Shown in pieces: positions 1 to 9,444 of a stretch of 64,000 nt of DNA (positions are counted from its first letter, which is position 1; every line of letters begins with the position of its first letter). The notes under the pieces were generated by a model that saw nothing but the letters and a program-made list of their open reading frames with translations, ran no database searches and was not told the DNA's origin. Both the position numbers and the translations under genes were made by a program. This DNA comes from CAWUEX02 sp038148375 (GTDB lineage: Bacteria; Pseudomonadota; Alphaproteobacteria; Rhodospirillales; Rhodospirillaceae), in the NCBI GenBank assembly GCA_038148375.1, contig JAYQVH010000004.1, positions 158,164 to 222,163 on the forward strand, read 5' to 3'.

Positions 1-1
1 C

Positions 2-1078
2 GGACGGTTCAATCTCGTCACCGGTTTCTTCTACATGAATGAAACCAACTTTACCGAGTTCACCGATCTCATTCGCATTCCCGGTCTGCCGTTCAATATC
101 CAGATCGCTGACCGAGACATGGAAAACAACACCGAGAGCTTCGCCTGGTACGGTCAGGCCGACTTCGAAATCATCGAAAATCTCACCCTCACCGCGGGCC
201 TGCGCTGGACCGACGAAAAGAAAACCGTCGATATAGATTTTCTTGATGCCGCCGGAGCCGTCGTCTTCACCGAAGACGATATTCCCTCTCCGGATGCGTT
301 TTCGACCGTGCGCTGGACGCCGCGGTTCGCGCTTCAGTACGCCATGTCCGATGACGTGATGGTCTATGCATCGGCCACCAACGGCTTTAAGTCAGGCGGG
401 TGGAACGCTCGGTCGACCACGGCGAACAGCTTCCGGTCGTTCGATGAAGAGAAGGTGTGGTCCTACGAGGCCGGTCTGCGCTCCGAGTTCCTGGACAACC
501 GCCTACGCCTGAACTTGACCGTGTATGACGCCAATTACGACGACATTCAGATCGCAACCGTTCTGCCTGGGACAGCGACTTTCGTCACTGAAAACGGCGG
601 GAACACCAATAACCGCGGTGCCGAAATCGAAGCCTCAGCGTTGGTCACCGATGGTCTGACCGTGTTCGCCAACATCGGCTTCATGGATGCGGAGTTCAAG
701 AGCCTGTCGGACCGGGCGCTGGCGAGCGGCTTCACAAGCGGTACGGTTCCGGTGCGCTCGCCGGATTACACCGGTCAGGTCGGTTTCAGCTACGTCACCG
801 GTCTGGATAGCTTGGAAGGCGACTTAAACGTGAATGCCGACTTCCAGGTGACCGATAACTTCCATGTTAACAACCAGAACGCGCCGGAGGGTTTCAACTT
901 GGGTTACGAAACGCTGAATGCGTCCATCGGATATGAAGCCGAAGATGGTTCGTGGGGGGTCAGCCTGGGCTGTAAGAACTGTCTGGACGAGAAGTACTGG
1001 ACGACCGACTTCCTGTCCACGCGCTTCCTGGGCGAGCCGATGCGTTGGGCATTGCGCCTGAAGTTCGCTTACAACTAA
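2..1078 (+). CDS. TonB-dependent receptor, C-terminal part (5' end outside window)
   Basis: The reading frame is open from base 2, so the gene starts before the window and only about 358 C-terminal residues are present. They look like the beta-barrel of an outer-membrane TonB-dependent receptor: alternating strands, the conserved 'GFKSGGWN' segment and 'FDEEKVWSYEAGLRSEFLDNRLRLN' region (cited here only as landmarks around residues 115-165 of the visible part), and a final aromatic-rich strand ending KFAYN. Such receptors import siderophores, vitamins or oligomers using TonB energy. The ligand cannot be inferred. A strong terminator follows directly. A second full-length receptor lies 1.8 kb downstream on the other strand. 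Confidence 0.93.
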   Translation, partial: GRFNLVTGFFYMNETNFTEFTDLIRIPGLPFNIQIADRDMENNTESFAWYGQADFEIIENLTLTAGLRWTDEKKTVDIDFLDAAGAVVFTEDDIPSPDAFSTVRWTPRFALQYAMSDDVMVYASATNGFKSGGWNARSTTANSFRSFDEEKVWSYEAGLRSEFLDNRLRLNLTVYDANYDDIQIATVLPGTATFVTENGGNTNNRGAEIEASALVTDGLTVFANIGFMDAEFKSLSDRALASGFTSGTVPVRSPDYTGQVGFSYVTGLDSLEGDLNVNADFQVTDNFHVNNQNAPEGFNLGYETLNASIGYEAEDGSWGVSLGCKNCLDEKYWTTDFLSTRFLGEPMRWALRLKFAYN

Positions 1079-1101
1079 GCGACCCCGCGCCAAAGACTGA
1101 G

Positions 1102-1127
1102 CCGGCCGGCAGGAAACTGCCGGCCGG
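1102..1127 (+). terminator. Rho-independent terminator after TonB receptor
   Basis: A perfect 11-bp GC-rich stem (1102-1112 with 1117-1127) closes a GAAA tetraloop and is followed on the plus strand by TTTTCTTTTGTCTT. It lies 23 bases after the receptor stop codon and separates that gene from the next one. Confidence 0.92.
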
Positions 1128-1251
1128 TTTTCTTTTGTCTTCAACGCGTTAGCAGCCCCGCTGCCACCTGCCGAAGGTCCGGGCGGTTTCCCTCTTTCAT
1201 CCCTGCGGCCTGACGGCGTACCCTTTGCTTAGGCGAACGGGAGAGGGATCT

Positions 1252-1587
1252 ATGGCCGAAGGCGCCAAAGCGGACACGCACACCACAAACTTCTTCAAGT
1301 CCGATACAGACCGGTCGGTCCTGCTCAAGGACTTGATGACCGATAATATTGTTACGGCTCTGATCAACCTTGGCGCGGAGCAATGGACGACGCGCCGCCG
1401 CCTCATGGTGATCGAGCAGTTGCTGACGGAGCACGGCTCCGTCACCACCGAGATGATTGAGTCCTACATCCCCAGCCCCGAAGTCACTGCGGCGTGGGAA
1501 CAGGAACGCAACGACTTCATCACCCGCATATACGATGTCCTGGCGCGGCGCGGCGACGTTCCCGTCGATGCCAAGCTGGATTACTAG
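1252..1587 (+). CDS. hypothetical protein, 111 aa
   Basis: I do not recognise this family. The ATG at 1252 is preferred over an upstream in-frame start at 1225 because GAGAGGGA sits just before it. The protein is acidic and helical-looking with no signal peptide or membrane segment. It carries the segments 'KSDTDRSVLLKDLMTDN' and 'AAWEQERNDFITRIYDVLARRGD'. It lies 34 bases upstream of the methyltransferase gene on the same strand, so the two are probably co-transcribed and may act together. It reads like a regulatory or accessory subunit, but no function is assignable. Confidence 0.7.
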   Translation: MAEGAKADTHTTNFFKSDTDRSVLLKDLMTDNIVTALINLGAEQWTTRRRLMVIEQLLTEHGSVTTEMIESYIPSPEVTAAWEQERNDFITRIYDVLARRGDVPVDAKLDY

Positions 1588-1621
1588 GCGCTACCCGCGC
1601 TGAGGAGAGGAGACCTCCGCC

Positions 1622-2809
1622 ATGTTAAATCGCAGACGTTTATTCACGGCATCCGCTGCGGCCGCCGCGGCCGCCCAGCCTGTTTCTAAAGCCTTCGCCA
1701 AGGCCATGGACAGCGGCCTGCTGCTCGACGTCGAAGACCGCGGATCGATCGGTCTGTTCGAACGGATCGGCAGCCTCAACGTCGAAAGCGGGCTCGATTT
1801 CCATACCGGGTACCGGGTGTGGATGGCGAAGTCGCTGCATCGCTCGGCGCTGTTGCAAGCGTTCAAAGTCTTGCGTGAGAACGGTTACGAGCCGACCGAC
1901 GACCTGCCGCTGGATCAGGCGGTCGAGCTGTTTACCTCCGACCCTGTCATTGCGCTCGATTTGCACAACTGGGAGCGCACACAGGAGATCATGTGGCGCG
2001 AGATCAAGAAGGCATATGATCGCGACGCCGATCGCTATCTGGAAGAACTGGCGTCGGCAGAAACGCAGGGGCCAGGCGGACTGGAACTCGACTCATCACT
2101 CGATATTCCGGATTACGCCAAGTACGAGATTCACATACAGCCGGGGGGTTACGTCGGCGACCGATTTGCCGGGTACATCTATTACCACGGGCAGAATGTT
2201 GTGTTCCTCAACGGCAACTATCAGGACAATCTGCAGACCCAATGGTCGCGCAGCATGCCCGAGGTTATGAAGGGCAGGAAAGTCGAGCGTGTGCTGGAGC
2301 AGGGCTGTGCCGCCGGTCAGTTTGCCATGGTCTTGAAGCGCATGTTCCCTGACGCGGAGGTCTGGGGCGACGACGTCGCAGGGCCGATGCTGCGCTTCGC
2401 CCACATGCGCACCGTCGATCACAAGCTTAAGGTTAACTATGTGCAGCAATTGTCGGAACAATCCCAGTTCCCGGACAATCATTTCGATCTCGTCACCAAC
2501 AATCTGCTGGTCCATGAAATGCCGGCGGAGAAAGTGCGGGCGCTGGCGCACGAATCCTTCCGCATCCTAAAGCCCGGCGGTGTGTACTATCCGCTCGACA
2601 GTTACTCAGGCGACCAGCCGCGCGGCACGGCGTTGGCCAAATACAACGCGTGGCGCAATTATCGCTGGAACCACGAAGTATGGTGGATGGAGTACTACGA
2701 CCTCGATATGGCGCAGGCCATGCGCGAGGCCGGTTTCATCGTCGACGAGAGCGGTCCGGCGGGGCGGACAGACACCACCCGCAACATCATCGGGTACAAG
2801 CCCGCCTAA
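1622..2809 (+). CDS. class I SAM-dependent methyltransferase with Tat-like N-terminus
   Basis: The 395-residue protein has a Rossmann methyltransferase core. Motif I (VLEQGCAAGQ, about residues 224-233) is followed by an acidic motif II (GDDV), 'NLLVHEMP' and 'ILKPGG' in the expected order. The first 26 residues, starting MLNRRRLF and followed by an alanine run and AFA, resemble a twin-arginine leader. That is odd, because SAM is a cytoplasmic cofactor. The N-terminal ~200 residues outside the core are unassigned. A good AGGAGAGGAG ribosome-binding site precedes the ATG. The substrate is unknown. It is probably co-transcribed with the 111-aa protein upstream. Confidence 0.82.
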   Translation: MLNRRRLFTASAAAAAAAQPVSKAFAKAMDSGLLLDVEDRGSIGLFERIGSLNVESGLDFHTGYRVWMAKSLHRSALLQAFKVLRENGYEPTDDLPLDQAVELFTSDPVIALDLHNWERTQEIMWREIKKAYDRDADRYLEELASAETQGPGGLELDSSLDIPDYAKYEIHIQPGGYVGDRFAGYIYYHGQNVVFLNGNYQDNLQTQWSRSMPEVMKGRKVERVLEQGCAAGQFAMVLKRMFPDAEVWGDDVAGPMLRFAHMRTVDHKLKVNYVQQLSEQSQFPDNHFDLVTNNLLVHEMPAEKVRALAHESFRILKPGGVYYPLDSYSGDQPRGTALAKYNAWRNYRWNHEVWWMEYYDLDMAQAMREAGFIVDESGPAGRTDTTRNIIGYKPA

Positions 2810-2833
2810 GACACAGAGTTATCGCCACAAAAA

Positions 2834-2863
2834 AAAGCGGCGGTCCGTTGGGACCGCCGCTTT
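2834..2863. terminator. Bidirectional terminator
   Basis: A perfect 13-bp stem (2834-2846 with 2851-2863) has a 4-base loop, an A-tract on its left and a T-tract on its right. It lies between the convergent methyltransferase and TonB receptor genes and can serve both. Confidence 0.9.
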
Positions 2864-2883
2864 CGTTTGTATGTCGAACGGGC

Positions 2884-5346
2884 TTAGAAGCGGTAAAGCA
2901 CTTCGACCCCGTAGCGGGCCTTGTCACCCGGATGGATGAACGATCCGCCGAATTGCGGTGCCGGGATCACTTCTTCCAGATACTTCTTGTCGAACAGGTT
3001 CTTGGCGAAGCCGGTGATGGCCCAGTTCTCGGCTTCGATGCCGATGCGCAGGTTGACGATGTCGTAGGCGTCGCGCTGGGTCTTGCCGTAGTTGGCCGGA
3101 CCGAACAGCGAGATTTGGTCCTGATCCTGGACGGTGTGGAACCAGGTCGGGCCAACGCGGCTGTAGTCCGCACGGCCAACCAGTTCGATATCGTCGGTGA
3201 TCGGGAACTGCGCCTGCATGCCGGCATTGATGGTGTAGTCCGGCGTATAAGGCGACTTGTTGCCGATCGTGTCCGGGCGCACTGTGTAGGCCTTGATCTC
3301 GCTGTCGAGCACGTTGAACCCGCCGTAAATGCTCAAGTATTCGGAAACGGCGGCGTTGGCGGCGAACTCGACACCGTAGATGTCGACGTCATCGACGTTG
3401 TTGACGATACGCAGCAGGCCGAAGGCCCCAACGAAGAATTCGAAGACCTGCATGTCGTCAACGCTGACGTAGTAGCCCGCGCCTTCGAGGGTCAAACGGT
3501 CATCGAAGTAGCTTCCCTTGAAGCCGGCTTCGAACGCGCTGGACGTTTCTTCGCGGAAGAAGTCGTCGATATCCACGCTGGTGCCGAGGAAGTCGTTGAT
3601 GAACAGGTCGACGGTTGCTTCGGATCCCGCGTTGTTGAACCCACCGGACTTAAAGCCGATGCCCCAGTTGGCAAACAGGGTCGTCGACTCATCGATGTCC
3701 CAGGTCACGCTGATCTTCGGCTGCAATTCTTCGAACGTACGCTTCTGATCGGCAATGGTGCCGGCCGGGTTAATGGCCGGGTTCAAACCCGGGTTGATCG
3801 GGTCGCCGCCCTGGAAGCCATCGGTCGGATTGAAGTCGATATAGGTCGACCGCGCATCCGTCGGCACCAGATTGGTGACTTTTCTCTTTTCGCGGTCGTA
3901 GCGCAACGCGACAGACAGTTCGACATCGTCGCTGACGTCATAGGCAATGTTGCCGAACAGGGCGAACACCTGGCTGTCGAACTTGTCGTGCACGAGCTGT
4001 TCAGTGGCATTCGGCTGGCCGGCCGGAATGAACAGCAACGGGATCACGTCATTGACGTCTTCGACGCCGGTCGAAATGCCAACTCGCCGGTTGAGGTCGA
4101 GGAAGTACGTGCCGAGCAACCAGCGCAATTCTTGATCCTGCGGAGAGGCGAGACGGATTTCGAAGCTGATGTCGTCCTGGAAACGCTCCTGATACTGGGT
4201 GCCGTCACAGGCCGTCGGTGTGTATGGCCCCAGGATCGACGACGGGGCATCCGGGCCCAGGAACTGCGGCGGCGGCAGTGTAACGCCAGCAGCATTCAGG
4301 GCGTCGATGCTGGCGATACAGGCAGGCTCCTGGAAGAAGAAGCCGAAGGCGCCGGAGGTGCCGTCGGAGCCGAACGCGTTGTCGATGTCCGAATACAGGC
4401 CCCAGGCGGTCAGCGAGCCCCAATCGAACTCCTGGTCGTACTTAACGGAAATTTCCAGCGCGTCCTGATCGTTGTACGGATCGATCTGGTTGACGAACCG
4501 GAAGTTATGCTCGTTGACGTCTTCGAACAGCAGCGGATTGCCGAAGAGGTCGGCCAGGAAGCTGGCGGCAAACGCGGGGTTGAAGGAGATCGACGCGGCT
4601 TCGACTTCGCCGTAGCGCGCTTTGACGTCGACAGATGACGTTTCGCTGGGCTCAAACACGAACCGGCCGGAGATGTTGTAGTTTTCGAAATCGTCGACGG
4701 ATTTTGTTCCGAGGATTTCATTGAAATAGAAGCCATCGGTGTCGCGCCAATCGACCTGGAAGCTGGCACCGGCATTGTCGCTGATCGGGCCGGACATGTA
4801 GGCGCTGGCGTAGTAGCTGTCGTCGTTGGCGGCGGAGGCTTTGAATTCGCCCGTGAATTCGTCGCCCGGCTTTTTGGTGGTAACGATAATCGCACCGGCC
4901 GCGGCATTGCGGCCGTAGATGGCGCCCTGCGGGCCCTTCAGAATTTCGATCTGCTGCAGGTTGGCGTATTCCCGGTTCAGGGCGGCCGGATTGGTGTGCA
5001 GAATGCCGTCGATGATCAGCGCGAAGCTGTTTTCGGCGTCACGCGAACCGTTGATGCCGCGGATGTTGACCTGGGTGTCGCCGACTTCTGCGGTGTCGAC
5101 AATGGACACGCCCGGGGTCAAGTAAATGAAATCTTCCGCGCGCTGCACCCCGGCGCGTTCCAGCTGCTCGGTGGTGAAGGCGGTGATGCTGGCCGGCACG
5201 TCTTGCAGCGATTCAGCACGCTGACGGGCCGTCACGATGATTTCCTCAATCGCCGGCTGGGCGAAGGCGGTGCCCGTCCAGGACGTGCTCAGCAAGAGCG
5301 CGCCAGTGGAGGCCATGAGTGTCTTTTTCAGTGATGAGGGATGCAC
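2884..5346 (-). CDS. TonB-dependent receptor
   Basis: A full-length outer-membrane receptor of 820 residues. It starts at GTG 5346, with AAGGAGAGAG 7-8 bases upstream. A signal peptide ending AFAQ is followed by the TonB-box-like 'EEIIVTARQR', a plug domain (about 45-160, with 'VNIRGI' and 'LKGPQGAIYGRNAAAGAIIVTT'-type landmark) and a 22-strand-type barrel ending in the canonical terminal aromatic (EVLYRF). The plug resembles the broad family that alphaproteobacteria use for complex organic ligands rather than a classical siderophore receptor. No transporter or TonB genes are adjacent, so the ligand is unknown. Confidence 0.95.
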   Translation of the reverse strand: MHPSSLKKTLMASTGALLLSTSWTGTAFAQPAIEEIIVTARQRAESLQDVPASITAFTTEQLERAGVQRAEDFIYLTPGVSIVDTAEVGDTQVNIRGINGSRDAENSFALIIDGILHTNPAALNREYANLQQIEILKGPQGAIYGRNAAAGAIIVTTKKPGDEFTGEFKASAANDDSYYASAYMSGPISDNAGASFQVDWRDTDGFYFNEILGTKSVDDFENYNISGRFVFEPSETSSVDVKARYGEVEAASISFNPAFAASFLADLFGNPLLFEDVNEHNFRFVNQIDPYNDQDALEISVKYDQEFDWGSLTAWGLYSDIDNAFGSDGTSGAFGFFFQEPACIASIDALNAAGVTLPPPQFLGPDAPSSILGPYTPTACDGTQYQERFQDDISFEIRLASPQDQELRWLLGTYFLDLNRRVGISTGVEDVNDVIPLLFIPAGQPNATEQLVHDKFDSQVFALFGNIAYDVSDDVELSVALRYDREKRKVTNLVPTDARSTYIDFNPTDGFQGGDPINPGLNPAINPAGTIADQKRTFEELQPKISVTWDIDESTTLFANWGIGFKSGGFNNAGSEATVDLFINDFLGTSVDIDDFFREETSSAFEAGFKGSYFDDRLTLEGAGYYVSVDDMQVFEFFVGAFGLLRIVNNVDDVDIYGVEFAANAAVSEYLSIYGGFNVLDSEIKAYTVRPDTIGNKSPYTPDYTINAGMQAQFPITDDIELVGRADYSRVGPTWFHTVQDQDQISLFGPANYGKTQRDAYDIVNLRIGIEAENWAITGFAKNLFDKKYLEEVIPAPQFGGSFIHPGDKARYGVEVLYRF

Positions 5347-5727
5347 TGTTTCTCTCTCCTTATTGATGGGCGCCGGCGCCCGGCGCCTACAGACGGGTAC
5401 GTCCGTGCAGCTAATCCGGTTGGATGAATGAGCCCCGCACCGCTCCGGACGTCCGTCGCATAACTGCGAAAAACTACAACAAAATCACATACTTGCAATG
5501 GAACCGCTGATGCAAACCCAGGTTTAAATCGCTTTCCCGGTAACTGTGGCACAACCGTCACAGACAAATTTTCCGGCCCGTTAAATCCGCCATCCTGAAG
5601 CCAATTTCGAAAATCGTTCCGTTCCGGGGACTTATGAAGCTACTGTCGGCGCGACGGCAAAACATCCAGGCAGCGGACCTGAAATTTGTCCGAACAACTG
5701 CCTGGCGGGGACAGAGGGGACCGAAAA
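5347..5727. other. Intergenic region with divergent promoters
   Basis: This 381-base region lies between the divergent TonB receptor and M14 peptidase-like genes. It must hold both promoters. I see the Shine-Dalgarno sequence of the receptor (near 5354-5362, minus strand) and AGAGGGGA for the peptidase (5713-5719). No repeat or hairpin stands out. Confidence 0.5.
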
Positions 5728-8376
5728 ATGGAGAATTTCGCGGCGAAACCGAGAGCTGTAATGCTGGCTCTGATCTGTGCGCTGACGGCGAGCGCGGCGG
5801 TCTCCGCGGCCGACCTGTCGTATTACGCGCCCGACGGTGCGGACTACGACCCTGCGATCCCCACTCCTGAATCCGTGCTCGGTTACCCCGTTGGCGATGT
5901 GGTTTCCAATCCCGGCGCCGTGAATCAATACATGTGGCGGATCGCCGAAGTCTCGGACCGCGTCACGGTGGAAACCATCGGCTGGAGCCACGAGCGCCGC
6001 CCGATCCTGCTCCTGAAGATATCCGATCCAGACAACCTTGCGCGTATCGACGACATCCGCGAGGCCCATCTCGCCCTCAGTGATCCTGGATCCGGCCAAA
6101 CGGTCCGCGACGACATGCCGGCGATCACCTGGCTCGGCTTTGGTGTCCACGGCGATGAGATCAGCTCGATGGATGCCGCCCTGCTGACGGTCTATCACCT
6201 CGCGGCGTCGCGCGATCCGGCGACAGGTGCTCAACTGCGCAATACCGTCACACTGCTTGTGCCGGTGCTCAATCCGGACGGCTATAACCGCGCGTCGACA
6301 GCGCTGAACACGTATCGTGCCGAAGCGCCGGTCGCCAACTTGCAGAACGCCGAGCACAACGGGACATGGCCGCGCGGACGCACCAACCACTATTGGTTCG
6401 ACCTCAATCGCCAGTGGGTCGCGCGCACCCAGCCGGAAGCGCAGGCCTGGGGCGCGCAATATCAGAAGTGGAAGCCGAACCTGCATATCGATTTCCACGA
6501 GATGAACATCGATTCCACCTATTTCTTCAGCCCCGGCATCCCTGAACAGCGTAACCCGTACATCCCCGAACGCGCGGTCGATCTTATTCGCACGGTCGGC
6601 AACTACGCCCAGGAATGGCTCGATACCAATCAGGAGCTTTACTACTCGGAGGAGTTTTTCGACGACTACAACCCGGCCATGGGCTCGAACTACCCGCTGC
6701 TCAACGGTAGCGTCGCATTTCTGTTCGAGAATCGCGGCTTCGAGGGCCTGGTCGCGGAGAGCCCGAATGGCGATATCACCTTTGCTTCCCGTGTGCGCCG
6801 CCACTTCAACATCGCCGTCTCGATGGTGCGGGCCGCGTCGGATTTACGTGAGACGTTGTTGAATTATCAGCGCCAGTTTGTCGACCTGACCACACAGGCG
6901 GCCGCCGCCGATCGCGTCAAAGGCTACGTCTTCACCGCCGGCGGAGACGATGCACGCATGTTCCATTTCCTCGAAATGCTGGATCGCCTGGACATCGACG
7001 TCTACCGCCTGGGCCGGTCCATCCGCGACGGCGGCGTCACATACGACCCCGGCGACAGCTATGTCGTTCCGGCCGAACAGCCAGAATACCGGGTTATCCG
7101 TAATCTGTTCGAAACCCGGACCGAATTTGGGGATGTCGTTTTTTACGACGCCACGACCTGGACCAAGCCCCTGGCTTACGGTCTCAGCTATGCGGACCTG
7201 ACATCCGTGGCGGGGACCACGCTCGGCGAGAAGATCGATCCGGCGTTTCCGGCGAAAGGCGCACCTGACCGCGCCGCTTACGCCTATGTGTTCTCATGGG
7301 AGGGGTACTACGCGCCGCGCGCCGTCACGCGCCTGCTGAAGGCCGGGGGCCATGCCAAAGTGGGTGTCGAACCGTTTACGGCCATGACCACAAACGGGCC
7401 GGTTAACATGCCGCGCGGGTCGATCATCGTGCCGGTCGGTGACGGACAGCCGCTGGATGCCGAAGAGTTGTACGGCCTCATCAGCGCGATCGCCGAGGAG
7501 GACGGCGTTACCGTTCACTCCGCCATCACCGGGCGGACGGAGCGGGGCATCGATTTCGGCGGCAACTATGCGCGTCCGTTGGAATTGCCGAGAGTATTTA
7601 TGCCGGTAGGTGAGGCTGTGCGCTTCTATGACGCGGGCGAGCTGTGGCACCTCATGGACTACCGCATGAACATCCCGGTGATGATGCGCGATACGACGAT
7701 GATGCGCGCCATCGACTGGGACCGTATCACCCATCTCGTGTTGCCTGACGGAACTTACGGCGGGCTCGGCGACGAACAGGTCAAGCAGATCGACGCCTGG
7801 GTCAAAGCCGGCGGCACGCTGGTGGCGATGAAACGCGCGGCTCTGTGGGCGGTCGAAAAAGGTTTCATGGATGTCGAGGTGATAGATGATTTCGCCATCG
7901 TCGGCTTCGGCGCGCCCACACCCAAACCGGATGAAGACGAGGGCGTGCCCGAGCGCCGCGACTACGCTGATAAGGAATCGGTTGAGCAGGCGCAGCGCAT
8001 CCGCGGCACGATCTTCCGCACCGACCTGGATATCACCCATCCGCTCGGCTTTGGCTATACTTCGCGCACCCTGGCGACCTTCCGGGAAAATCGGATCATT
8101 CTGGGTCCGTCCAAAAACCCGTTCGGGACCATCGCTCAGTACACTCAAAATCCGCTCATCAGCGGTTATGCCAGTACGGAGAATGTCGGCAAAGTGGCAG
8201 GCGCGGCTGCCGTTTTGGCGGAGCGGCGCGGGCAGGGCGCGGTGATCCTGATCTCTGACAATCCCAATTTCCGCGCCTGGTGGTTCGGTCCAAACAAGCT
8301 GTTTCTCAACAGCTTGTTCTTCTCAACCGTCATGCTGCCGGAATTCTCACGCTTCGACGAGCACGACCACGAGTAA
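5728..8376 (+). CDS. M14-family zinc carboxypeptidase-like exported protein
   Basis: 882 residues from ATG 5728, preferred over an upstream TTG at 5686 because AGAGGGGA lies 9 bases before it. A signal peptide ends near AVSAA. The N-terminal half is an M14 metallocarboxypeptidase domain: zinc ligands H141 and E144 in 'HGDE', 'NPDGYNR' from N182, a third zinc His at H257 in 'IDFHE', and a probable catalytic Glu E334 in 'FENRG'. The C-terminal ~450 residues contain a glutamine-amidotransferase-like or other alpha/beta region that I cannot name. It probably cleaves peptides or amide-linked side chains in the periplasm. It converges on the TRAP binding-protein gene with a 3-base gap. Confidence 0.88.
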   Translation: MENFAAKPRAVMLALICALTASAAVSAADLSYYAPDGADYDPAIPTPESVLGYPVGDVVSNPGAVNQYMWRIAEVSDRVTVETIGWSHERRPILLLKISDPDNLARIDDIREAHLALSDPGSGQTVRDDMPAITWLGFGVHGDEISSMDAALLTVYHLAASRDPATGAQLRNTVTLLVPVLNPDGYNRASTALNTYRAEAPVANLQNAEHNGTWPRGRTNHYWFDLNRQWVARTQPEAQAWGAQYQKWKPNLHIDFHEMNIDSTYFFSPGIPEQRNPYIPERAVDLIRTVGNYAQEWLDTNQELYYSEEFFDDYNPAMGSNYPLLNGSVAFLFENRGFEGLVAESPNGDITFASRVRRHFNIAVSMVRAASDLRETLLNYQRQFVDLTTQAAAADRVKGYVFTAGGDDARMFHFLEMLDRLDIDVYRLGRSIRDGGVTYDPGDSYVVPAEQPEYRVIRNLFETRTEFGDVVFYDATTWTKPLAYGLSYADLTSVAGTTLGEKIDPAFPAKGAPDRAAYAYVFSWEGYYAPRAVTRLLKAGGHAKVGVEPFTAMTTNGPVNMPRGSIIVPVGDGQPLDAEELYGLISAIAEEDGVTVHSAITGRTERGIDFGGNYARPLELPRVFMPVGEAVRFYDAGELWHLMDYRMNIPVMMRDTTMMRAIDWDRITHLVLPDGTYGGLGDEQVKQIDAWVKAGGTLVAMKRAALWAVEKGFMDVEVIDDFAIVGFGAPTPKPDEDEGVPERRDYADKESVEQAQRIRGTIFRTDLDITHPLGFGYTSRTLATFRENRIILGPSKNPFGTIAQYTQNPLISGYASTENVGKVAGAAAVLAERRGQGAVILISDNPNFRAWWFGPNKLFLNSLFFSTVMLPEFSRFDEHDHE

Positions 8377-8379
8377 CTG

Positions 8380-9399
8380 TTATTCGGATTGGGCGATGTA
8401 GGCGGCGCGACCGGCGCTGAGAGCGTCGGCGATTTCCTGACTGCGGCCGCCAATGGCGTCGATCAGCTGCGGATGCGTGCCTACGGTTGCGTCTTTCCAG
8501 GCCGCCCGTTGGGCCGGTGTAAGAAAATGCGCGGTGAATCCTTGTTCGCCGGCTTGTGCCAGCGCGTCGTTGTTCATGCCGCCGATGATGCGACGCACTT
8601 CGGCGGATGCCGCGAATGACTCCGTCACCACTTTGCGCTGTGCGTCAGGCAAGTCTTCGAGCCAGCCTGTGTTCACGACCAGAAAGCCGCCAAGATAAAA
8701 ATGCTCGGTCACCATGTAGTGCGGGGCGTCAGCAATCAGCCCCGTGCCGGAGTAAGCGACGGTCGGCGTCAGGCCGCCGTCGATCAGGCCGGTCTGTAGG
8801 CCGGGGATGGTTTCCGGGCTGGTCAGGTAGATGACATCCGCGCCGACGGCTTCGAGGAACAAACGCGAAGCGATGTCCTGCGTCGTGCGCAGGCGCACGT
8901 TGACAGCGTCCTTCGGCCACAGGATCGGCCGGTTGGCATAAATGTTTTGTCCGCCGAGATCGAGCCAGCGCAGGATCGTCAGGCCCTTTTCGTTCAGGTA
9001 CGGCTGAAACAGATCGATGAACACCGTATCTACGACGAAGTCGAATTCGTCCTTGCTGTCGAACAGGAACGGCGCGCCCAGATATCCCAGCTCCGGCACG
9101 ACGCTGGCAAGCACCAGCGTCGACAGCGACGCGACTTTGATTCGTCCGCGCCGAATACCGGTGAGGATTTGCTCTTCCGGTCCGCCTTCACCGTGGATCA
9201 GCAGATTGGGCGTCAGCTTTCCGCCCGATTCCGTCTCTAGTTTGTCCGCGTAGTCATAAAATACGGTTGCCGCCGGCGAACCGGGAATGACAAATCCGCC
9301 GATCTGCACCTCTTCGGCGACAGCGCCGCGGACAAGCAGGATCGCCACAACAAAAACGAGACTTCGCTGCACGGCTGTCCCCAAGTTGTTAAGCATCAT
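8380..9399 (-). CDS. TRAP transporter solute-binding protein, DctP family (orphan)
   Basis: 339 residues with an N-terminal signal peptide ending VAEE. The body has DctP-family features: 'GEGGPEEQILTGIRRG', 'YLGAPFLF', the arginine region 'VNVRLRTTQDI' that usually pairs with a substrate carboxylate, and 'ETIPGLQTGLIDGG'. It should bind an organic acid in the periplasm for a TRAP importer. No DctQ or DctM membrane subunit is adjacent, so it either works with a distant permease or serves as a sensor. Two tandem ATGs (9399 and 9396) leave a one-codon uncertainty. Confidence 0.88.
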   Translation of the reverse strand: MMLNNLGTAVQRSLVFVVAILLVRGAVAEEVQIGGFVIPGSPAATVFYDYADKLETESGGKLTPNLLIHGEGGPEEQILTGIRRGRIKVASLSTLVLASVVPELGYLGAPFLFDSKDEFDFVVDTVFIDLFQPYLNEKGLTILRWLDLGGQNIYANRPILWPKDAVNVRLRTTQDIASRLFLEAVGADVIYLTSPETIPGLQTGLIDGGLTPTVAYSGTGLIADAPHYMVTEHFYLGGFLVVNTGWLEDLPDAQRKVVTESFAASAEVRRIIGGMNNDALAQAGEQGFTAHFLTPAQRAAWKDATVGTHPQLIDAIGGRSQEIADALSAGRAAYIAQSE

Positions 9400-9444
9400 C
9401 GTTCAACACTACACGTGGAGTGACGCAGCCGAAAGGCGGGAGGC

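Noticed and set aside
2650..4638. 662-aa plus-strand frame
   Set aside because: It is antisense to the TonB receptor gene and has biased, low-complexity composition with no domain. The receptor is a clear full-length protein.
5632..6804. 390-aa minus-strand frame
   Set aside because: It lies opposite the M14 peptidase-like gene, which has catalytic motifs. The antisense translation is Arg/Val-rich noise.
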